The notes under the pieces were generated by a model. That model had not been told where the DNA came from, did no database searches, and was given only the letters and a program-made list of their open reading frames with translations. From contig NZ_QQSY01000006.1 of the NCBI RefSeq assembly GCF_003351225.1, positions 128,061 through 192,060 on the forward strand: a stretch of 64,000 bases of DNA, in the 5' to 3' direction. How positions within the stretch are numbered: position 1 is the first letter of the stretch; each line of letters begins with the position of its first letter. Positions 28,067 to 36,314 of this stretch are shown piece by piece. This stretch comes from Dyella solisilvae (GTDB lineage: Bacteria > Pseudomonadota > Gammaproteobacteria > Xanthomonadales > Rhodanobacteraceae). The translations under genes were made by a program, and so were the position numbers.

Positions 28067-28918
28067 TCAGGCGTTGCAGGCTTTGAACACGGTGATGCGG
28101 TCGGACCCCGGCTGACAGGACGGCACCAGCCACGGCTCGGCGGCAACGATGTCCGTGCACGGACCGAAAGTGGCCAGACGGATTTCGCGATGACTGGCTT
28201 CCTGCTTCAGGCGATCCAGTACCTGGCGCAGGATGCCGCCGGTGAACGGCGTATACAGATAGAACAGGTTGCCGCGCGACAGGTCGGCTTCGCGCGCGTC
28301 CTGCGCCATGAAACGGACTTGGTCGAGCTGCAGCGACGCCGCGCTGCGACGGGCGCCCTCGACATACGCCGTCTCGCGCTCGATGCCGATGCAGTGCGCC
28401 CCGGTGCAGATGGACACCAGCAGCGGCACGTGGCCGAGTCCCGAGCCGAGGTCGACCAGCACGTCCCGGTCGCTGATGGCGGCGCGATCGATCAGGTCGA
28501 GCACATGGCGCGCCGGCGTGGGCTGGTAGAACACCATGTCCGCGTCCAGTGAGGCGATGTCGTCGGTCGGTTCCTCGAAGGCCAGCACGTCACTGACCAG
28601 TGCATCGAGGTGATCGTAGCCGTCGGCCACCGGCGACTGGCCCGGTGTGGTCCAGCCATGCAGAACCTGTGAGCCCGCGCCTTGCTTGATCGCTTGCCGA
28701 ATCGCTTCGCACAGACGTTGTTGGACGGTCGAGAGCCTGGCATGCAGCGCCTGTGCGCGCTGGCGCAGTGGGCCGTCGCAGGCGCGAGCGTCGGAGACGT
28801 GCAGCAGCAGGTCTTCAAGCCGGTCGAGCGCGTGGACGCGTTCGCGCAGGCGCTCCGGCTGCTCCAGCGTGTGGTCCTGCTCAAGTTCGCGGATCAGGGT
28901 GTGCAAGGGATCCGTCAT
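28067..28918 (-). CDS. SAM-dependent methyltransferase with helical N-terminus
   Basis: A 283-residue protein. The first 100 residues are helical and rich in Leu, Glu and Arg. A class I methyltransferase domain follows, with motif I VLVDLGSGLGHVPLLVS and an acidic motif II CIGIERETAYVEGARR; together they recall the DOT1-like pattern (DLGSGxGxxxL...GIE). The product of methylation is not predictable. The ATG at 28918 is chosen because GGAG stands 6 bp upstream; an earlier ATG at 28939 and a still longer frame overlap the upstream gene. It lies 73 bp downstream of an exported hypothetical on the same strand. Confidence 0.78.
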   Translation of the reverse strand: MTDPLHTLIRELEQDHTLEQPERLRERVHALDRLEDLLLHVSDARACDGPLRQRAQALHARLSTVQQRLCEAIRQAIKQGAGSQVLHGWTTPGQSPVADGYDHLDALVSDVLAFEEPTDDIASLDADMVFYQPTPARHVLDLIDRAAISDRDVLVDLGSGLGHVPLLVSICTGAHCIGIERETAYVEGARRSAASLQLDQVRFMAQDAREADLSRGNLFYLYTPFTGGILRQVLDRLKQEASHREIRLATFGPCTDIVAAEPWLVPSCQPGSDRITVFKACNA

Positions 28919-28991
28919 GGCGGCTCCGTGGTCGTGCATGGCTGATCCGAAGGATGCTGCCACACGCCGTCCTGCCGTTCTTTGAACGAAG

Positions 28992-29795
28992 TCAGCGCGG
29001 ATCGGGAACAAAATGCCCCGGGAATGGATCAGGCCGCGACGGGACGGGCGGATACGACCCCGGGATGACACCCTGGGCGATCAGGCGCTCACGCGTGTCG
29101 TAATACAGCGTGACCACGTCGTCTGGCGTGTCCGAGGCTCGCTGGAAGGCGGTGTAAGTGACCACCGAACCCTCGCGCTGGCCGTGTCCGGTGCCGATCG
29201 GTCCGCCCTGATAGGGCATCACCCTGGCGATCGATGAGTTGCCCGCCATCGGCATGCCGGGCGCCGGCGTGACGATCGGCGCCGCTGGCGTCGTCGCCTC
29301 TTCTGCGGCCCGTGCCGGGGCCTGCGCCATTGGCATGGGTCGTATGAGCGGGCGAGCGCGGAAGATCGCCATGCCGATCACCCCCACGTTGTCGGGTCGT
29401 CCGGTGCGCGCGGCATAACTGCGCGAGGCATCGGCGAAGACGAAATCCGCCACTTCCGACAGGCTCTTGCGCCAGCCGAGGATCTCGCCCATGGCGAACG
29501 GATTGAGCACGTAGCCGGTCTGCGACCAGTCGGCAGTATCGCCCGACAGCACATTCACGCCATCCACCGAGAGCACGCCCAGCACGCGGGCGCCCTCCTG
29601 ATTGCGCAGCTCGATCTGGTAGCGATGTCCGGGCTGGCCGGCGACGTAGTAGCGGCCGTCGTAGCGATAGACCGGCAGCTCCTGCTGCGCGGTGCGGTCA
29701 TACACGGTGAGATCGACCAGGCGGCCGACTGCGTGGGCCTGGAAGCTGCTGGCCAACGCAGCCAGTAGCACAAGGACGAGGGCTGAAGATTTCAT
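28992..29795 (-). CDS. Exported hypothetical protein
   Basis: A 267-residue protein with a clear signal peptide (MKSSALVLVLLAALASSFQAHA). The first half looks like a compact beta-rich domain: YRYDGRYYVAGQPGHRY, then VLGVLSVDGVNVLSGDTAD and GYVLNPFAMGEILGWRKS. The second half is low-complexity Ala/Pro with short motifs, ending in PRPDPFPGHFVPDPR-type sequence. I recognise no characterised family, though the N-terminal domain appears self-contained and conserved-looking. GGAG lies 8 bp before ATG 29795. It is divergent from the FlxA-like gene with 135 bp between. Confidence 0.72.
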   Translation of the reverse strand: MKSSALVLVLLAALASSFQAHAVGRLVDLTVYDRTAQQELPVYRYDGRYYVAGQPGHRYQIELRNQEGARVLGVLSVDGVNVLSGDTADWSQTGYVLNPFAMGEILGWRKSLSEVADFVFADASRSYAARTGRPDNVGVIGMAIFRARPLIRPMPMAQAPARAAEEATTPAAPIVTPAPGMPMAGNSSIARVMPYQGGPIGTGHGQREGSVVTYTAFQRASDTPDDVVTLYYDTRERLIAQGVIPGSYPPVPSRPDPFPGHFVPDPR

Positions 29796-29870
29796 GTGAC
29801 CACTCCGGCACGCATCGCCAGCCGATGCATGGGATGTAACGTCAGCGGGAGCCTCGTGGGGTTGGTCGGA

Positions 29871-29898
29871 CTCAAGTCCGGGCGAAGGCTGCCGACAA
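29871..29898 (+). promoter_or_regulatory. Sigma-28 (FliA)-type promoter of the FlxA-like gene
   Basis: CTCAAGTCC (29871-29879) and GCCGACAA (29891-29898) match the flagellar sigma-28 consensus TAAAGTTT-N11-GCCGATAA. The spacer is exactly 11 bp, and 7 of 8 positions in the -10 element agree. The predicted start of transcription is about 25 bp before the ATG at 29931. E. coli flxA is itself FliA-dependent, which supports the reading. Confidence 0.6.
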
Positions 29899-29930
29899 TC
29901 TGGCGATCCCCCCCCTGTGTCAGGCCCCGC

Positions 29931-30365
29931 ATGAACGTCAACCTCGGTACGACCACGTCCAGCATCCCCGTGACTATCGCCGGGACCACGTCGAGCAGCC
30001 CGTCGACCACGTCATCGTCCGCCTCGTCGTCCACGGCGAAGCGCGCGTCGGCGTCGGGCGCAGGCATGGTCGGCGCCGCCGGGGGCAGCACTTCGAGCAG
30101 CTCCAGCAGCAGCGAGACCACGATCGAGGCGCTGCAGCGTCAGATCGCGCAGTTGCAGAAGCAGCTCGCGCAGGAGCAGCAGCAACTGCAGAAGGCCCAG
30201 AACAGCAAGGGCCAAAGTCAGGTGGACACGGCCACCGTGGCCGGGCTGCAGGCGCAGATGGCGACCACCTCGAGTGCGCTGGCCACTGCCAGCAGCGAGC
30301 TGGCGACCGCCCTGCTGGCCGAGGGCAGCAGCACCACCGGCAGCCTGGTCAGCACCTCGGCCTGA
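29931..30365 (+). CDS. FlxA-like coiled-coil protein
   Basis: A 144-residue protein. The first 62 residues are almost entirely Ser, Thr, Ala and Gly. A heptad-rich coiled coil follows (about 64-92: IEALQRQIAQLQKQLAQEQQ) and then an Ala/Ser/Thr-rich helix (100-135). The coiled coil matches the FlxA-like family. No signal peptide is visible. The ATG at 29931 is chosen because a sigma-28-type promoter ends 33 bp upstream and the longer frame overlaps it. Expression with late flagellar genes is therefore likely. Function is unknown, though FlxA-family proteins are flagellar-regulon members in E. coli. It is convergent with rmuC. Confidence 0.7.
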   Translation: MNVNLGTTTSSIPVTIAGTTSSSPSTTSSSASSSTAKRASASGAGMVGAAGGSTSSSSSSSETTIEALQRQIAQLQKQLAQEQQQLQKAQNSKGQSQVDTATVAGLQAQMATTSSALATASSELATALLAEGSSTTGSLVSTSA

Positions 30366-30387
30366 TGGCCGGCGGGCGACGGGGAGT

Positions 30388-31836
30388 TCAGACCTCCACG
30401 TCGTCTTCGCTGCCGTCCTCGAGCGCCGGCAGGTTGTCCCCCAGCAACTGCCGGGCCTCGTCGCCGGACAGCGTCTCCACCCCGCGCAGCTTGCGCTCGA
30501 TGGCGCGGGTGCGCACGCTGGCCTGGTCGATCACGTTGCTGGCCTCGCTGAGCTTCTTGCGGGTCTTCTCCAGCACCATGCCGAACTTGCCGAACTCGGT
30601 CTTCACCGCGCCAAGCAGGGTCCACACCTCGCTGCTGCGCTTTGCGATGGCCAGCGTGCGGAAACCCATCTGCAGGCTGTTGAGCAAGGCGGTGAGCGTG
30701 GTGGGCCCCGCCACGGTGACGTGGTGCTCGCGCTGCAGCGTCTCGAACAGGCCCGGGCGGCGGATCACTTCGGCGTACAGGCCCTCGGTGGGCAGGAACA
30801 GCACGGCGAAGTCGGTGGTGTGCGGCGGCGCCACGTACTTGCTGCGGATACGCTTGGCTTCCTCGCGCACGCGCACTTCCAGCGCGCGGCCGGCCTGCGC
30901 GGCCGCGTCGGCATCGGCGGCTTCCTGGGCATCGAGCAGGCGCTGGTAGTCCTCCACCGGGAACTTGGCGTCGATCGGCAGGTACAGCGCGGCGTCGTCA
31001 GCCGGACCGGGCATGCGCACGGCGAATTCCACACGCTCGCTGCTGCCGGGAATGGTGGCGACGTTGGCGTCGTACTGGTCGGTGGTGAGCAACTGCTCGA
31101 GCAGCGCGCCGAGCTGCACTTCGCCGAGGATGCCGCGGGTCTTCACGTTGGTGAGCACGCGCTTGAGGTCGCCCACGCCGGCGGCGAGGTTCTGCATTTC
31201 ACCCAAGCCGCGCTGCACCTGCTCCAGGCGCTCGGAGACCAGCGCGAAGGACTGGCCCAGGCGCGTCTCCAGCGTGGTCTGCAGTTTCTCGTCCACGGTC
31301 GCGCGCATCTGTTCCAGCTTGGCGGCGTTGTCGTCCTGGATCGCCTTGAGCTTGGTCTCCAGCGTGGCGCGCACTTCGTTGAGGCGCTTCTCGTTGTCGG
31401 CGGTGAGCGCCGCCAGGCGCTGCTGCTGTTGTTCGCCGAAACGGCTGAGGCTGAGCGTGAGTTCCTCGCGACTGTGGCGGGCGTCTTCGGTGAGGCGTTG
31501 CGCCAACGCCTGCAGGCCAGCGTCGGTGCGTTCGGTGAGCACGTCCAGGCGCTGGCCGAAGTGGCCGATGCGTTCTTGCTGCTGCGTGCTCATGCCGCCC
31601 AGCTGTTCCTGCACCAGCGTGCGGAATTGCGACAGCGTCTGGCTGATCTCGCCGCGGCCGGCGCGCTGTTCCTGCGCCAGCGCCTCACGCAGGTGGCGGT
31701 TGTCGTCCTTGAGCGCGTCCAGGCGCGCGGTCAGGCTGCCGTCGTCGCGATGGCGCATCAGCGCCAGCACCTGCAAGGCGAGCAGGACCAGCACCGCGAG
31801 GACGAGCACGATCAACAGGGTTTCGGTCAAGGACAT
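30388..31836 (-). CDS. rmuC: DNA recombination protein RmuC
   Basis: A 482-residue protein with one N-terminal membrane helix (residues 5-26), a long coiled coil (35-235) and the RmuC domain (about 240-430). Family motifs include VKTRGILGEVQLGALLEQLL, LPIDAKFPVEDYQRL and HTTDFAVLFLPTEGLYAEV, the last in the PD-(D/E)XK nuclease-like core. RmuC limits inversions at short inverted repeats and is part of anti-plasmid or anti-phage nuclease systems in some hosts. The gene stands alone between a FlxA-like gene and a repeat. Confidence 0.94.
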   Translation of the reverse strand: MSLTETLLIVLVLAVLVLLALQVLALMRHRDDGSLTARLDALKDDNRHLREALAQEQRAGRGEISQTLSQFRTLVQEQLGGMSTQQQERIGHFGQRLDVLTERTDAGLQALAQRLTEDARHSREELTLSLSRFGEQQQQRLAALTADNEKRLNEVRATLETKLKAIQDDNAAKLEQMRATVDEKLQTTLETRLGQSFALVSERLEQVQRGLGEMQNLAAGVGDLKRVLTNVKTRGILGEVQLGALLEQLLTTDQYDANVATIPGSSERVEFAVRMPGPADDAALYLPIDAKFPVEDYQRLLDAQEAADADAAAQAGRALEVRVREEAKRIRSKYVAPPHTTDFAVLFLPTEGLYAEVIRRPGLFETLQREHHVTVAGPTTLTALLNSLQMGFRTLAIAKRSSEVWTLLGAVKTEFGKFGMVLEKTRKKLSEASNVIDQASVRTRAIERKLRGVETLSGDEARQLLGDNLPALEDGSEDDVEV

Positions 31837-31918
31837 AAGGGCACCCGGGTTTACTGGGCGCCAAGTGTACGCGTTGCGGTCTCATAAGCTGGGAATGGAG
31901 CGGAGGCCTCCAACAAAC

Positions 31919-32003
31919 TGTCATTCCTGCGGAAGCAGGAATCCAGTGCCTTTGTCGGCGCGTAGAGCGACGTCACTGGATCCCCGCTTTCGCGGGGATG
32001 ACG
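31919..32003. repeat. Dispersed palindromic repeat pair
   Basis: TGTCATTCCTGCGGAAGC (31919) and the inverted unit CACTGGATCCCCGC...GGGGATGACG (31973-32003) flank 25 bp of spacer between the rmuC start and the DUF2252 end. The stems differ in base composition from the 10231 copy but keep the GTCATyCC / GGATCCAGT ends, which shows compensatory drift within the family. Confidence 0.82.
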
Positions 32004-32033
32004 GGCTGAGAAGGTGGGGCACTCGCGAGCTCC

Positions 32034-33245
32034 CTAGGCCGTTTCGACCTTGAATGCGCCCTTGTCGTACGCCTTGCCATAGGCCTTCCAGTCACGACGC
32101 GTGCGGTCGGCGCACTCCACCGCCAGCTCGCGCAGCTGCCAGGGCCAGCGGCTCTTTTCGCCGAAGCGGATCAGTTCGTCGGCCGTGGCCGAGCCTTCCC
32201 GGCCGCTGCTGCGTAGCTGGGCCCAGGCGGTGAGTCTGCCCATGACCGCCAGAACGCACTCCAGGCGTTCGAGCTTGCCGTCCCAGTGGGCCAGCGCCAC
32301 GCGGTCCTCGGTGGGCTGCAGGCCGCGCAGCACGAAGCTCTTGCGGCCCATGGTCACGGCTCGCAGGAAGGCCTGCGAAATCGCCTGCATGCGCTGCTGC
32401 ACGCCCACCACGCGGGCCGCCTCGTTGGCCCATTCGGGCTGTTCAACGTCGAGGTGTGGTATCAGCGAAGAGGGCATCGCCTGCTTGAGGTCGAGGAAAT
32501 AATTGCCGTCGGGCGAACCCTTGCCCTCGACCAGGATGGAATAGCGGTCCACGCCAAGGCTGCCGGTGCCGGCGATGCGGCGCGCCACGTCGAGCACTCT
32601 GTAAAAGCCCGGGTCGGCTTCGTGGGCGCAGATCTTTCCGATCAGTTCGGTGACCTTGTCGCGCTGCTTGTCCGTCACCGGCAGCGCACGCTTGCCGTCG
32701 AGCCGTATCACGCGGTGCTTGCCCTTGCGCTCGGTGCGGCCGTCCAGGAAGTGCGGGCGGAGTCGTCCACGCAGTCCGTTCAGCAGGTCACCCACAAGGC
32801 CTTCAGCGGTTTCACGCTCGATCCAGCGCGCCTTGCCGTGGCGCAGCGCTTCGGCATAGGCATCGAGGTAGCTGCTGACGAGATGGTCGGCCTGTTCGCG
32901 CTTGAGCTTGAGGCTGCCGGCGGCCAGGTGGATGCTGGTCAGCAGGCGGATCACTTCCCAGCTGCACGGCGCCAGCGCGGCCTCGTCGAAATCGTTGAGG
33001 TCGAAATAGACCTGCCGGTTGTCGCCCTTGTAGCTGCCGAAGTTCTCCAGGTGCAGGTCGCCGCACACCCAGGTCAGCGGCGCCTTGGCGAACACTTTTG
33101 CCTGCGGCAGCCGCGCGTAGAAAAGGTGGCAGGCGCCGCGCAGGAACACGAACGGATCCGTGCGCATGGCGGTGTACTTGCGCGCGAGGCGTTCGGGTTC
33201 GCGGCCGGCGTTGAAGTCACGGATGGTTTCGACGACATCGAGCAT
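32034..33245 (-). CDS. DUF2252 family protein
   Basis: A 403-residue cytosolic protein of the DUF2252 family. Landmarks are RTDPFVFLRGACHLFY, the phosphotransferase-like CGDLHLENFGSYKG and the metal-binding-like YFDLNDFDEAALAP. Together the last two resemble the catalytic and DFG-like loops of kinase-fold enzymes such as aminoglycoside phosphotransferases. Activity is unproven for the family. A strong ribosome-binding site (GGAGGAGG) precedes ATG 33245. It follows rlmI by 31 bp on the same strand and could share its transcript. Confidence 0.9.
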   Translation of the reverse strand: MLDVVETIRDFNAGREPERLARKYTAMRTDPFVFLRGACHLFYARLPQAKVFAKAPLTWVCGDLHLENFGSYKGDNRQVYFDLNDFDEAALAPCSWEVIRLLTSIHLAAGSLKLKREQADHLVSSYLDAYAEALRHGKARWIERETAEGLVGDLLNGLRGRLRPHFLDGRTERKGKHRVIRLDGKRALPVTDKQRDKVTELIGKICAHEADPGFYRVLDVARRIAGTGSLGVDRYSILVEGKGSPDGNYFLDLKQAMPSSLIPHLDVEQPEWANEAARVVGVQQRMQAISQAFLRAVTMGRKSFVLRGLQPTEDRVALAHWDGKLERLECVLAVMGRLTAWAQLRSSGREGSATADELIRFGEKSRWPWQLRELAVECADRTRRDWKAYGKAYDKGAFKVETA

Positions 33246-33276
33246 GACCCACCTCCTCCGGCAGCGAACAATCAGG

Positions 33277-34452
33277 CTACATCACGCGGCAGAACACCGC
33301 TTTCAGGTAGCGCCCCTCGGCCACATCGCTGCGGAACGGATGGTCCGCGCCCGCGCCCGCCACGTGCAGCACCTGGATCTCGCGACCGGCGTTGAGCGCC
33401 ACGCGGCGCAGCATCTCCAGGAAATCCGCCTCGCTGACCAGCCCCGTGCATGAGCAGGTCAGCAGCAGGCCGCCCGGCGGGATCACGTCCAGCGCCAGGC
33501 GGTTCATCGCGAAGTATTTCTTCAGCGCATCGACCACCTTGTTGCGGTCGCGGGTGAGCTTGGCCGGATCGAGGATCACCGCGTCGTACTGCTCGCCGCG
33601 CGCGATGGCGTTGCGCAGCCAGTCGAAGATGTCGGCCGCCTCGAACGCCACCGGCACGTCATTGGCGGCGGCATTGGCGCGGGCGATTTCCAGGATGCCC
33701 GGATCCATGTCCACGCCGGTGGCAGAGGCGGCTCCCGCCGCGAGCGCGTGCACGGCGAAGCCGCCGGCGTTGCAGCACAGGTCGAGCACGCGGCGACCCT
33801 TGGCCAGGCGCGCGAAGTGATGGCGGTTTTCGCGCTGGTCGGCGAAGAAGCCGGTCTTGTGGCCGTAGCCCGGCGCAGCATGGAAGCGCAGGCCGTGTTC
33901 GTGCACCTCCACCGGCTCGGGCGCCTCGGCCGAGCGGCAGTCGAACGATTCCTGCTTCTGCACGTGGTTCTCGGCAAACCAGTACAGGCGCGCATCGGGA
34001 AAATGTCGCTTGAGCGCGGCGTGGATGGCGTCGCGGAAGCGCCACATGCCGGCGGCGAAATACTCGATCACCAGGATGTCGGCGTAGCGGTCCACCACCA
34101 GGCCGGACATCCCGTCGCCCTCGCTGTGCACCACGCGCCAGGCGTCACTCACGCGGTCGAGCTGCAGCAGCTCCTGGCGCAGTGCGATGGCGCGGTCGAT
34201 GCGGGCGGCGATCCACTCGGCGTCGATGCTCTCGGCCGGGTCGCTCGTGAGCAGGCGCAGCGCGATGCGCGCATGGCCGTTCCAGAAGCCTCGGCCGACG
34301 AAGCGGCCCTTGGCGTCCTCCACGTCGACCACGCTGCCAGGGGGCAGGCGGCCTTCGGGCTTGTGGACCTGGGCGGACCACACCCAGGGGTGGCCGGGGG
34401 CGCGGTCGGTCTTGAGGCGGATGACGGGGAGGGAGGGGGGGAGGGTACTCAT
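33277..34452 (-). CDS. rlmI: rRNA (cytosine-C5-)-methyltransferase, RlmI-like
   Basis: The 391-residue protein has an N-terminal PUA RNA-binding domain (about 8-75), a linker domain and a class I methyltransferase domain. Its motifs are VLDLCCNAGGFAVHALA, VILDPAKLTR and the C5-cytosine-type TCSCTGLV with a catalytic cysteine. This is the arrangement of RlmI, which makes m5C1962 in 23S rRNA. Motif IV reads DPA rather than the more usual DPP, a small departure that some relatives share. A run of seven C residues in the coding strand lies at codons 4-6 (34435-34441). The PUA-methyltransferase order excludes RsmB-like enzymes. Confidence 0.88.
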   Translation of the reverse strand: MSTLPPSLPVIRLKTDRAPGHPWVWSAQVHKPEGRLPPGSVVDVEDAKGRFVGRGFWNGHARIALRLLTSDPAESIDAEWIAARIDRAIALRQELLQLDRVSDAWRVVHSEGDGMSGLVVDRYADILVIEYFAAGMWRFRDAIHAALKRHFPDARLYWFAENHVQKQESFDCRSAEAPEPVEVHEHGLRFHAAPGYGHKTGFFADQRENRHHFARLAKGRRVLDLCCNAGGFAVHALAAGAASATGVDMDPGILEIARANAAANDVPVAFEAADIFDWLRNAIARGEQYDAVILDPAKLTRDRNKVVDALKKYFAMNRLALDVIPPGGLLLTCSCTGLVSEADFLEMLRRVALNAGREIQVLHVAGAGADHPFRSDVAEGRYLKAVFCRVM

Positions 34453-34503
34453 CCGCCCATTGTACCGGCCCGGGCCTCCCGACGAGGGGCGCCTACAGGG
34501 GGC

Positions 34504-34938
34504 TTAGCGAATCCGCAGCGCCAGCCATGACAGCAGCGCCAACAGATTGATGCCCAGGCGCGACGCCGACGGGCCCGCCACGGCCAGCACGAAGCCCCAA
34601 CTGCCGAAGTGCCAGTCAATCGACAGCTGCATCGGCAGGTGCACGGTGGCGTACACATTCACGTAGCCGCCGGTGTAGAGCGCGTAGCTGAGGATGGGCG
34701 TGGCGATCAGCGGCAGCTGCAGCAACTGCGCCCAGCTGGAGAGCGACACGCCGCGCTCGCTGCCTTCGATCAACAGCACGCCCGCCACCAGCACGAAGGT
34801 GTAGAGCACCAGTCCAATCACCGCGACCAGCGAGTCGTGCGTGCCGAACGGCAGCAGGCGCTGCAGCATATGGACCATGCCCATGAAGCCGCCGGCCACT
34901 TCGAGGATGCCGATCAATCGGAAGAGGAAATTGCGCAC
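34504..34938 (-). CDS. Four-helix membrane protein of unknown function
   Basis: A 144-residue inner-membrane protein with four hydrophobic segments (about 5-25, 38-58, 68-90 and 110-140). I recognise no family and see no catalytic motif. The start is a GTG at 34938, giving MRNFLFRLIGILEVAGG. It sits directly downstream of the 294-bp inverted-repeat element, so its transcript either begins within the 30 bp left of that element or crosses it. Confidence 0.7.
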   Translation of the reverse strand: MRNFLFRLIGILEVAGGFMGMVHMLQRLLPFGTHDSLVAVIGLVLYTFVLVAGVLLIEGSERGVSLSSWAQLLQLPLIATPILSYALYTGGYVNVYATVHLPMQLSIDWHFGSWGFVLAVAGPSASRLGINLLALLSWLALRIR

Positions 34939-34968
34939 GTGCCGGTCCCCGGGTCGAAAGCCGCGAGC

Positions 34969-35262
34969 TTAAGGCAACACTGAGCAAGTATCACCGTCGC
35001 CATGATGTCTGGAGGGCCCGCCGGGTGTGTCGTGCGGCGCGGGGAAGTCTGGCCATCTTGCCAAGCCGTGCGGCGCAGCCGGCGGGCCCTCCAGACATCA
35101 CCCCGTCACTTTGAATTCCATACGTTGGGGCCCGCCCTGTCTGTCCGCACGCCTTCGGTCCGCTGGTTCGACAGACAGCCAGTCTGCCTTCACCAACGGC
35201 CCTGTGCCGTGCGAACAGACAGGGTGGGTGGCGACGGCGATACTTGCTCAGTGTCGCCTTAA
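34969..35262. mobile_element. MITE-like nested inverted-repeat element bounded by TTAA
   Basis: Terminal inverted repeats of 33 bp (34969-35001 and 35230-35262) differ at only two positions, and TTAA stands at both outer ends. Inside, a perfect 22-bp inverted repeat (35003-35024 with 35079-35100) forms one hairpin. A second, 21-bp with three mismatches (35130-35150 with 35209-35229), forms another. No open frame of note is present. The structure fits a non-autonomous miniature element mobilised by a transposase elsewhere, but a non-mobile structured repeat is also possible. Only one copy is in this window. Confidence 0.65.
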
Positions 35263-35335
35263 CGGATCAATGCGTCGTTGTTGCCGGGCCCCGTTGGCGT
35301 TTCTTTGGGGGCCGTACAGTCACGTGATGCGCGAC

Positions 35336-35371
35336 AGGAGCGCTGGATCGTCCCGCACAGATTGCGCTCCT
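35336..35371. repeat. Hairpin overlapping the srkA stop codon
   Basis: AGGAGCGC (35336-35343) pairs with GCGCTCCT (35364-35371) around a 20-base loop; on the minus strand it begins within the srkA stop codon. Short GTAGGAGCGC units of this kind are common REP-like repeats in related genera. It could end or stabilise the srkA transcript. There is no T-run. Confidence 0.5.
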
Positions 35372-36314
35372 ACAGGAGCTCCTCGGCCAGCTCGTGCAGG
35401 TCCGCGATGTGCTGCTCCCACCAGCGTGGCTCGGCCACGAATGGGAAGGCGGCGGGGAAGGCCGGGTCGTTCCAGCGGGCGGCTATCCAGCCGGCGTAGT
35501 GCAGCTGGCGCATGGCGCGCAGCGCCGGGACCAGGGCCAGCTCGGTGAAGTCGAACTCGCGCATCTGCTGATAGCCGTCGAGCAGGGCCTGCATGCCGGC
35601 ATCGTCGTTGGCCAGCATCCACAGGTCCTGCACCGCCGGGCCCATGCGCGCGTCGTCCAGGTCGACGAAGTGCGGGCCGCCGTCGGTCCACAGCACGTTG
35701 CCCGGATGGCAGTCGCCATGCAGGCGCAACTGGCGCACCGGTCCGACGGCCCCCAGCCGTGCGTCGACGGCGGCATCCACGCGTTCGGCGGCGATACGGT
35801 AGGCGTCGCGCTGCGACGGCGGCAGCAGCGTCGACTCCAGCACGCTGAGCATCGGCCGCTCGATCAGCGTGGCGCGATCGATCCGGCCGCGATGCTCGAA
35901 CGGTCGGCGCGCGCCGACGCTGTGGATGCGCGCGATCAGGCGGCCCAGCCATTCGAGCTGTTCGGTCGACTCCAGCGAGGGCGCGCGGCCCCCGCGGCGA
36001 GGGGTCAGTGCGTAGCGGAAGCCGTCGTGGTGCAGCAGGGTGCGCCCGCCGAACACCAGCGGGGCGACCACCGGGATCTCGTCGGCGGCCAGCTCCTGCG
36101 CAAAGGCGTGTTCCTCGAGGATGGCCGCGTCGCTCCAGCGGTGCGGACGGTAGAACTTGGCGATCACCGGCGGGGCGTCCTCGATGCCCACCTGCCACAC
36201 GCGGTTTTCGTAGCTGTTGAGCGCGAGCAGACGTCCATCCGGCCATAGCCCGCAGGCGGTGACCGCGTTGAGCACACGGTCGGGGTCGAGCGTGGCGTAG
36301 GGCTCGAAACTCAA
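35370..36314 (-). CDS. srkA: Stress response kinase SrkA (RdoA/YihE)
   Basis: A 314-residue protein matching SrkA. The N-terminal segment ends LALNSYENRVWQV, followed by the phosphate-anchor lysine in VIAKFYRPHRW, the catalytic loop LHGDCHPGNVLW with the base Asp, and the metal-binding FVDLDDARMGP. SrkA phosphorylates Ser/Thr and counters stress-induced death in E. coli. The best start is TTG 36314: it overlaps the upstream thioesterase stop (TTGA) and gives LSFEPYATLDPD, which aligns with the usual family start, whereas the next upstream start lies 93 bp inside the thioesterase gene. Translation is probably coupled. Confidence 0.93.
   Translation of the reverse strand: MSFEPYATLDPDRVLNAVTACGLWPDGRLLALNSYENRVWQVGIEDAPPVIAKFYRPHRWSDAAILEEHAFAQELAADEIPVVAPLVFGGRTLLHHDGFRYALTPRRGGRAPSLESTEQLEWLGRLIARIHSVGARRPFEHRGRIDRATLIERPMLSVLESTLLPPSQRDAYRIAAERVDAAVDARLGAVGPVRQLRLHGDCHPGNVLWTDGGPHFVDLDDARMGPAVQDLWMLANDDAGMQALLDGYQQMREFDFTELALVPALRAMRQLHYAGWIAARWNDPAFPAAFPFVAEPRWWEQHIADLHELAEELL

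Noticed and set aside
34969..35262. Intact insertion sequence
   Set aside because: There is no transposase frame inside the 294 bp, so only a non-autonomous element can be proposed.
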